A stretch of DNA of 9,670 nt from Rhodospirillaceae bacterium. GTDB lineage: Bacteria; Pseudomonadota; Alphaproteobacteria; UBA828. The stretch is taken from assembly GCA_028819955.1 (NCBI GenBank), contig JAPPKP010000258.1:1-9670 (forward strand), in the 5' to 3' direction. Position numbers and translations under genes: made by a program. The notes under the pieces are model-generated. The model was given only the letters and a program-made list of their open reading frames with translations, was not told the DNA's origin and ran no database searches. Below, piece after piece: positions 6,280 through 9,670 of the stretch (position 1 is its first letter; every line of letters starts with the position of its first letter).

Positions 6280-7468
6280 CGAGCTCCATGCTCTGCAGGA
6301 CCTCAAAGCATGCAGCCAATGGGTGATAGTCCGCCTTCGCTGCCGGGCTCTTTTCGTTGCTGTATTTTTGGCCGTCGCGATTCAGGATGCGGTACCAGGC
6401 GCCGTATTCGTGATCCACAAAGTGCCTGTCGGCGTAGCCCCAAACACGGTCGTACCAGTCCCAGTACGTGCCGAGGCCGGTTACGTTGGCCAGAAGGGCC
6501 GCCGCCGCGAACGTTTCGGAAAAGACCCAGTAATACTGGTCGGTGTCGAGAATCGTACCGTCCGGCGCAAACGTGTAGTTGATGGCCCCGGTTTCAGGCT
6601 CGTACGCACGCGCCAACGCAGTGTCGAATAGTATCCGGGCCTTCGGCACCAGCCAGTCGGACGGGCGGTGCCGATTGAGGATCAGGAGCAGCTTCGACCA
6701 CTCGGTAAAGTGGCCGGGAAGATAGCCGTAGGGTCGAAAGAGATGCTTCGGATCGTCCTTGTTGTAGCGCCAGTCGTGCGTCCAGTCGGTCTTGTAGTGC
6801 TCCCAGATCAGACCGTCGGCCGGCGCCGCCAGATCATGGCAAATGCGGCGGGCCAGCAACGCCGCGCGATCGAGATACCGTGCCTCTCCACTTGCCTCCC
6901 ATGCGCATAGCATCGCCTCGCACATGTGCATGTTGGCATTCTGACCGCGATAGGCATCGACCTTCGACCAGTCCCCCGCCGCGATCTCGTCCACATAAAG
7001 CGATGCGTCCGGGTCCCAGAAGCGAGCCTCGAGCAGGTCCCAGACATCGTCCATCAGGGCGACAGCACCGTCCGCGCCCGCTTTGCGGGCCCCGGCGGCG
7101 GCGAGCAGCACGAATGCATGGCCGTAGCAATGGTAGGTGCCGTCCACGACCTCCTGCCCGGAGAGCACCCAGGCATAGCCGCCGTCTTCGCGTTTGTGAT
7201 GCTCGCGCAGGAACCGGACTCCGTGCGCGGCAGCCGCACGATACTCGTCGGCGCCCAAGACAAGATGGGCGAGCGCGTAGTTGTAGGTGAAGCGGCAGGT
7301 CCCGACGAGGTGCTTCGTCATCCGGTCGAAGACGGTTCCGTCGTCGAGCATCTGATTGATGAAGCCACCATATTCCTCGTCGATGCACCGGGGGTGATAG
7401 AACCCGATGATGTCGGCGATATGCCGCTTGAGAAATTCGGAGCTTCGGAAATTCGATCGGTCCGACAT
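6272..7468 (-). CDS. AGE-family sugar epimerase/isomerase
   Basis: This 398-residue protein belongs to the N-acylglucosamine 2-epimerase superfamily, (alpha/alpha)6-barrel enzymes that interconvert aldoses and ketoses or 2-epimers (mannose isomerase, cellobiose 2-epimerase, YihS). Visible family landmarks are HPRCIDEEYGGFINQMLDDG (residues 25-44), R59 in GTCRFTY, the motif QNANMHMCEA (176-185), PGHFTEW (251-257) and DYHPLAACFE (380-389). H253 and H382 correspond by motif to the paired catalytic histidines of the family; this is alignment by eye. No signal peptide is seen, so it is cytoplasmic. The frame is open to 7633, but that part is antisense-like text overlapping the dehydrogenase; ATG 7468 has GGAG (7477-7480) eight bases upstream. 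It starts 5 bp after the dehydrogenase stop, so the two are an operon. Substrate cannot be told; mannose, a sulfosugar or a disaccharide are all possible. Confidence 0.9.
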   Translation of the reverse strand: MSDRSNFRSSEFLKRHIADIIGFYHPRCIDEEYGGFINQMLDDGTVFDRMTKHLVGTCRFTYNYALAHLVLGADEYRAAAAHGVRFLREHHKREDGGYAWVLSGQEVVDGTYHCYGHAFVLLAAAGARKAGADGAVALMDDVWDLLEARFWDPDASLYVDEIAAGDWSKVDAYRGQNANMHMCEAMLCAWEASGEARYLDRAALLARRICHDLAAPADGLIWEHYKTDWTHDWRYNKDDPKHLFRPYGYLPGHFTEWSKLLLILNRHRPSDWLVPKARILFDTALARAYEPETGAINYTFAPDGTILDTDQYYWVFSETFAAAALLANVTGLGTYWDWYDRVWGYADRHFVDHEYGAWYRILNRDGQKYSNEKSPAAKADYHPLAACFEVLQSMELDT

Positions 7469-7473
7469 TCCGT

Positions 7474-8283
7474 CTACTCCGGAAGAACGACCCCGAGTTT
7501 CGACAGAAGGCCGCCATCGACCTTGATGTCCGCGCCGGTCATGAACGGGCAGAGATCGCTGGCAAGGAATGCCGCAACCGCTGCCACATCCTCGATGGAC
7601 CCGACGCGACCGACGGGATGTCCCCTGCCCCAATCGGCGATCGTGGCTTCGGCGGTGTTGTCGCCCTTCCAGAGGTCCGCCGCCCAGCGCAGCATCGGTG
7701 TGTCGATCGCTGCCGGGCAGATAGCGTTTACGCGAATTCCGGCATCGGCGTGATCGAGAGCCATGGCGCGGGTGAGCGCAAGTATCGCGCCCTTCGACGC
7801 CGTGTAGGCCGCGACATTGGACTGGGACGCGAATGCCTGTACCGAGGCGAGGTTGACGACGGCGCCGCCGCCGGCCTCTTCGATGTGGGGGACGGCATGG
7901 CGGGAGGCCCAGTAGACTCCCTTGAGATTGACCGCCATCACCTCGTCCCAGGTCTCTTCGGGGGTGTCGGTGACGGTGCCGTACCGCTGGATGCCGGCGC
8001 AGTTCACCAGGACGTTCAGGCCGCCGAACCGGCCGACCGTCTGCGCAACGGCGTCCTTGACGTCGTCGCCGAGCGAAACGTCGGCCTCGATGGACAACAG
8101 ATCGCCCCCAGCATCGAGCTGCGCCTGCGCACGCGCAAGGGACTCCGGCTCATTCGAGCAGATCGCCACGCTCGCGCCGCAGGCGAGGAACGCACGAGCG
8201 ATCCCGAAGCCCATACCCTTCGATCCACCGGTCACGAAGGCGACTTTCCCGGACAGGTCAATTTGCGAAGGATTCGCCATCAT
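7474..8283 (-). CDS. Short-chain dehydrogenase/reductase (classical SDR)
   Basis: A 269-residue NAD(P)-dependent oxidoreductase with a complete classical SDR set: cofactor-binding TGGSKGMG (18-25), D68 in EADVS, NCAG (94-97), and the tetrad N119, S147, Y160, K164 (YTASK). The usual C-terminal ending DGG (256-258) is present. The substrate is not determined by these motifs; sugar dehydrogenases and 3-oxoacyl reductases look alike. Lying 5 bp before an AGE-family enzyme, it most likely acts on a sugar or sugar acid. ATG 8283 and ATG 8280 are consecutive; GAGG (8288-8291) is four bases from the first and seven from the second, so 8280 may be the main start. Either start overlaps the stop of a 55-codon upstream ORF, suggesting translational coupling if that ORF is real. 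No transmembrane segment is seen. Confidence 0.93.
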   Translation of the reverse strand: MMANPSQIDLSGKVAFVTGGSKGMGFGIARAFLACGASVAICSNEPESLARAQAQLDAGGDLLSIEADVSLGDDVKDAVAQTVGRFGGLNVLVNCAGIQRYGTVTDTPEETWDEVMAVNLKGVYWASRHAVPHIEEAGGGAVVNLASVQAFASQSNVAAYTASKGAILALTRAMALDHADAGIRVNAICPAAIDTPMLRWAADLWKGDNTAEATIADWGRGHPVGRVGSIEDVAAVAAFLASDLCPFMTGADIKVDGGLLSKLGVVLPE

Positions 8284-8447
8284 AGCGCCTCGTCCTCTGC
8301 GACGACCGAGCCCTCAAAATACTTCGGACAGATGGCCATCGGCACTTCGATCCGCCCCATCGCGGACCGCAAGGGGCGCTCGGACAGCAACACTGCCGCA
8401 CTCGCGGCAGGCTTGCAACGCGGCAGCCGCTTCGTCACAATCGGCAT
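8280..8447 (-). CDS. Candidate 55-residue protein or gene remnant upstream of the SDR gene
   Basis: On the minus strand, ATG 8447 opens a frame of 55 residues beginning MPIVTKRLPRCKPAAS and ending FEGSVVAEDEAL. Its TGA (8282-8280) overlaps the dehydrogenase ATG at 8283 as ATGA, a classic coupled junction. Third codon positions are strongly G/C, like the real genes here, and the frame stays open upstream, antisense to the TPP riboswitch, with no earlier ATG, GTG or TTG seen up to 8541. I recognise no family; it has basic residues early, an acidic end, two cysteines, and no membrane helix. The ribosome-binding site before 8447 is poor. It may be a genuine small first gene of the operon, the surviving 3' end of a larger gene cut off by rearrangement, or an accidental open frame in GC-rich DNA. 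The thi promoter must lie on the opposite strand in the same DNA. Confidence 0.38.
   Translation of the reverse strand: MPIVTKRLPRCKPAASAAVLLSERPLRSAMGRIEVPMAICPKYFEGSVVAEDEAL
8413..8441 (+). promoter_or_regulatory. Candidate sigma70 promoter for the thi operon
   Basis: TTGCAA (8413-8418) and CACAAT (8436-8441) are 17 bases apart and match consensus in four of six bases each. Transcription would begin near 8448, just where the riboswitch closing stem starts. The match is modest, but position and spacing fit. Confidence 0.4.
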
Positions 8448-8541
8448 CGCTCTGGGGGAGCCGTACGCGGCTGAGAGGTCGGAACCACCCCGACGACCCC
8501 TTGAACCTGATCCGGTTAGGACCGGCGTAGGAAACGAGACG
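8446..8541 (+). ncRNA. TPP riboswitch (THI element)
   Basis: The aptamer landmarks occur in order. An AGCCG/CGGCT hairpin (8459-8463 with 8468-8472) is followed by the pyrimidine-sensing CTGAGA (8471-8476), an optional extra stem (8478-8482 with 8490-8494), ACCCCTTGAACCTGATC (8496-8512), a 5-bp hairpin CCGGT-TAGG-ACCGG (8512-8525), and the conserved 3' part CGTAGGAAACG (8526-8536). GGGG near 8455 pairs with CCCC at 8497-8500 as P2. A bulged closing stem can form between 8448-8452 and 8536-8541. It binds thiamine pyrophosphate and normally represses thiamine genes. No terminator lies between it and the ABC gene; the ribosome-binding AGGA (8529-8532) is in the conserved core, which points to translational control. 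Confidence 0.95.
8529..8532 (+). promoter_or_regulatory. Ribosome-binding site inside the riboswitch core
   Basis: AGGA lies eight bases before the GTG at 8541 and is part of the conserved GTAGGAA element of the aptamer. No other Shine-Dalgarno-like sequence is near, and no other plausible start lies close downstream, so the start choice rests on it. Confidence 0.6.
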
Positions 8542-9308
8542 TGCCCTCTTCAGAAATCCCGCAATCCGACTCGGACCCCGCCGTCCGCGTCGAAAGTGCG
8601 CGCTTCGGCTTCGAAGGGGCGCTACTCTTCGACGGCCTGGAGCTCGCCCTGGAGCGGGGTCGCTGGACCTGCCTGCTGGGGCCGAGCGGCGTGGGCAAGT
8701 CGAGCCTGCTCCGGGTCATCGCCGGCCTGGAGCGGCTCGAGTCCGGCAGCCTGAGCGTCCCGAGCGGCACGTCGATCGCCTACATGGCGCAGCAGGACCT
8801 GCTCATGCCGTGGCTCAGCGCGCTCGGCAACGTCTCTTTGGGCGCGCGCCTCAGGGGTGAGAAGCCCGACCGCGACCGCGCGCTCGCGATGCTGGAGCGC
8901 GTGGGTCTGGCCGGCGAGGCCGACGCATTGCCCCGCACCCTCTCCGGCGGCATGCGCCAGCGCGTGGCCCTCGCCCGCACGTTGATGGAAGACCGCCCCA
9001 TCGTGCTCATGGACGAGCCCTTCTCTGCGCTCGACGCGATCACGCGCGCCAGGCTGCAGGAGCTCGCCGCCGGCCTGCTCGCCGAGCGCACGGTGCTGCT
9101 GGTCACCCACGACCCGCTGGAGGCGTTGCGGCTGGGGGAGCGAATCTACGTCATGGCCGGCCGCCCTGCCTCGCTGCAGCATGCGCCCGCGCCCGACAGC
9201 CCCCCGCCCCGCAGGCTCGGCGACCGCTCGCTCCAGGCCCTGCACGCCGAGCTGCTGGAGCGGCTCACGGCGGCCGACGAGGCCGGCGCCGACGCGCGGC
9301 CCCACTGA
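8541..9308 (+). CDS. thiZ: ABC transporter ATP-binding protein, thiamine-precursor uptake
   Basis: A 255-residue cytoplasmic ATPase that would power an importer with the permease that follows. All nucleotide-binding motifs are present: Walker A GPSGVGKS (47-54), Q-loop at Q84/Q85, signature LSGGMRQR (134-141), Walker B IVLMDE (154-159) and H-loop TH190D. It resembles the SsuB/TauB/ThiZ group, and the permease resembles SsuC/TauC/ThiX. The TPP riboswitch directly upstream makes thiamine-related uptake the likely role; ThiXYZ systems are known to import a formylated aminopyrimidine precursor of thiamine. The GTG start is the only one that fits the riboswitch-borne ribosome-binding site. The C-terminal 40 residues are rich in Pro, Ala and acidic residues and look variable. 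The gene stops 15 bases before the permease ATG. The binding protein (thiY) is expected downstream but is outside the window. Confidence 0.88.
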   Translation: MPSSEIPQSDSDPAVRVESARFGFEGALLFDGLELALERGRWTCLLGPSGVGKSSLLRVIAGLERLESGSLSVPSGTSIAYMAQQDLLMPWLSALGNVSLGARLRGEKPDRDRALAMLERVGLAGEADALPRTLSGGMRQRVALARTLMEDRPIVLMDEPFSALDAITRARLQELAAGLLAERTVLLVTHDPLEALRLGERIYVMAGRPASLQHAPAPDSPPPRRLGDRSLQALHAELLERLTAADEAGADARPH

Positions 9309-9323
9309 TGGCCCGGATCAAGA

Positions 9324-9670
9324 ATGCGAGTCCTCAGGCTGACGGTAATCTGCGGCCTCCTGGTCCTGGTCTGGCAGGCGGTGGTCTGGCTCGCCGACAC
9401 GCCCCACTTCATCCTGCCGGGGCCGGCGCGGGTCGGCGTGACCTGGTGGGAGAACGCCGGGCTGATCCTTGGCCACGCCCAGACCACTCTGCTGGAGATC
9501 GCGCTCGGCCTCGTGCTCGGCACCCTGCTCGGCGTGATCAGCGCGCTCGTGCTCACCTATGTGCGGCCGGCGCGGCTCTGGCTGCTGCCGGTGCTGGTCG
9601 CGTCCCAGGCGGTGCCGGTCTTCGCGCTCGCGCCGATCCTCGTGCTCTGGCTCGGCTACGGCATCGCGTC
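9324..9670 (+). CDS. thiX: ABC transporter permease, N-terminal part (3' end outside window)
   Basis: About 115 residues are visible, from ATG 9324, starting MRVLRLTVICGLLVLVWQAV. This is a membrane protein of the SsuC/TauC/ThiX permease type (BPD_transp_1 fold). The first membrane helix spans about residues 5-23, followed by the family element FILPGPARV (about 29-37), then HAQTTLLEIALGLVLGTLLGV with the second helix, and a third region ending QAVPVFALAPILVLWLGYGI, typical of this group just before the coupling loop. ATG 9308 overlaps the ATPase stop (TGATG) but its frame reads as proline- and glycine-rich nonsense, so it is rejected. GGA at 9315-9317 is a weak ribosome-binding site. With the ATPase and the riboswitch it forms a likely TPP-repressed importer for a thiamine pyrimidine precursor; the substrate is inferred from context only. 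Confidence 0.87.
   Translation, partial: MRVLRLTVICGLLVLVWQAVVWLADTPHFILPGPARVGVTWWENAGLILGHAQTTLLEIALGLVLGTLLGVISALVLTYVRPARLWLLPVLVASQAVPVFALAPILVLWLGYGIA

Noticed and set aside
7469..7633. 55-codon upstream extension of the epimerase
   Set aside because: It lies wholly in the SDR coding sequence in another frame and reads as Arg/Gly-rich text; GGAG before ATG 7468 supports the shorter form.
7618..8754. 378-codon plus-strand frame across the SDR gene, riboswitch and thiZ start
   Set aside because: It runs antisense to the SDR gene, through the riboswitch and out of frame into the ABC gene, so it cannot be one gene.
9308..9433. Permease start at ATG 9308 overlapping the ATPase stop
   Set aside because: That frame gives a Pro/Gly/Ala-rich sequence without membrane helices; ATG 9324 gives a proper first helix and family motifs.

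Overview
The window looks like chromosomal DNA of a GC-rich alphaproteobacterium. This is inferred from the strong G/C third-position bias, a recO–parC gene pair, and dispersed palindromes built on a CCGGACTTGATCCGG core of a kind common between genes in this class. No species can be named from the sequence alone.

Layout. (1) 1–272, plus strand: the 3' end of bioD (dethiobiotin synthetase). (2) 273–1603: about 1.3 kb without a confident gene. It holds a possible small membrane ORF (626–946), a MITE-like element (946–1180) with imperfect terminal inverted repeats and flanking TA, two nested palindromic repeats inside that element, and an AT-rich leader with short tandem repeats and weak promoter-like sites. 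(3) 1604–3130, plus strand: an outer-membrane porin-like protein with a signal peptide, a short coiled coil and a C-terminal Phe. (4) 3161–5395 and 5427–6182, minus strand: parC (topoisomerase IV subunit A) preceded by recO, probably co-transcribed. (5) 6272–7468 and 7474–8283, minus strand: an AGE-family sugar epimerase/isomerase and a short-chain dehydrogenase/reductase 5 bp apart, possibly preceded by a 55-codon ORF (8280–8447) whose stop overlaps the dehydrogenase start as ATGA. (6) 8446–9670, plus strand: a TPP riboswitch followed by an ABC ATPase (thiZ-like) and the start of a permease (thiX-like), cut by the window edge.

How the parts work together. The thi block reads as a TPP-repressed importer for a thiamine pyrimidine precursor. 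Its Shine-Dalgarno sequence lies in the conserved 3' core of the aptamer and its GTG start borders the closing stem, so ligand binding could block translation directly. The dehydrogenase and epimerase probably handle a sugar, one oxidising and one isomerising, but the substrate cannot be read from sequence. recO and parC are housekeeping DNA-maintenance genes, and a 9-bp inverted repeat around the epimerase stop codon may separate them from the sugar genes. The porin converges on parC with only 30 bp between them.

No clearly new system is evident. The items most worth a second look are the nested MITE/palindrome structure, the hidden 55-codon ORF antisense to the thi promoter region, the riboswitch with an embedded ribosome-binding site, and the unassigned two-enzyme sugar operon.
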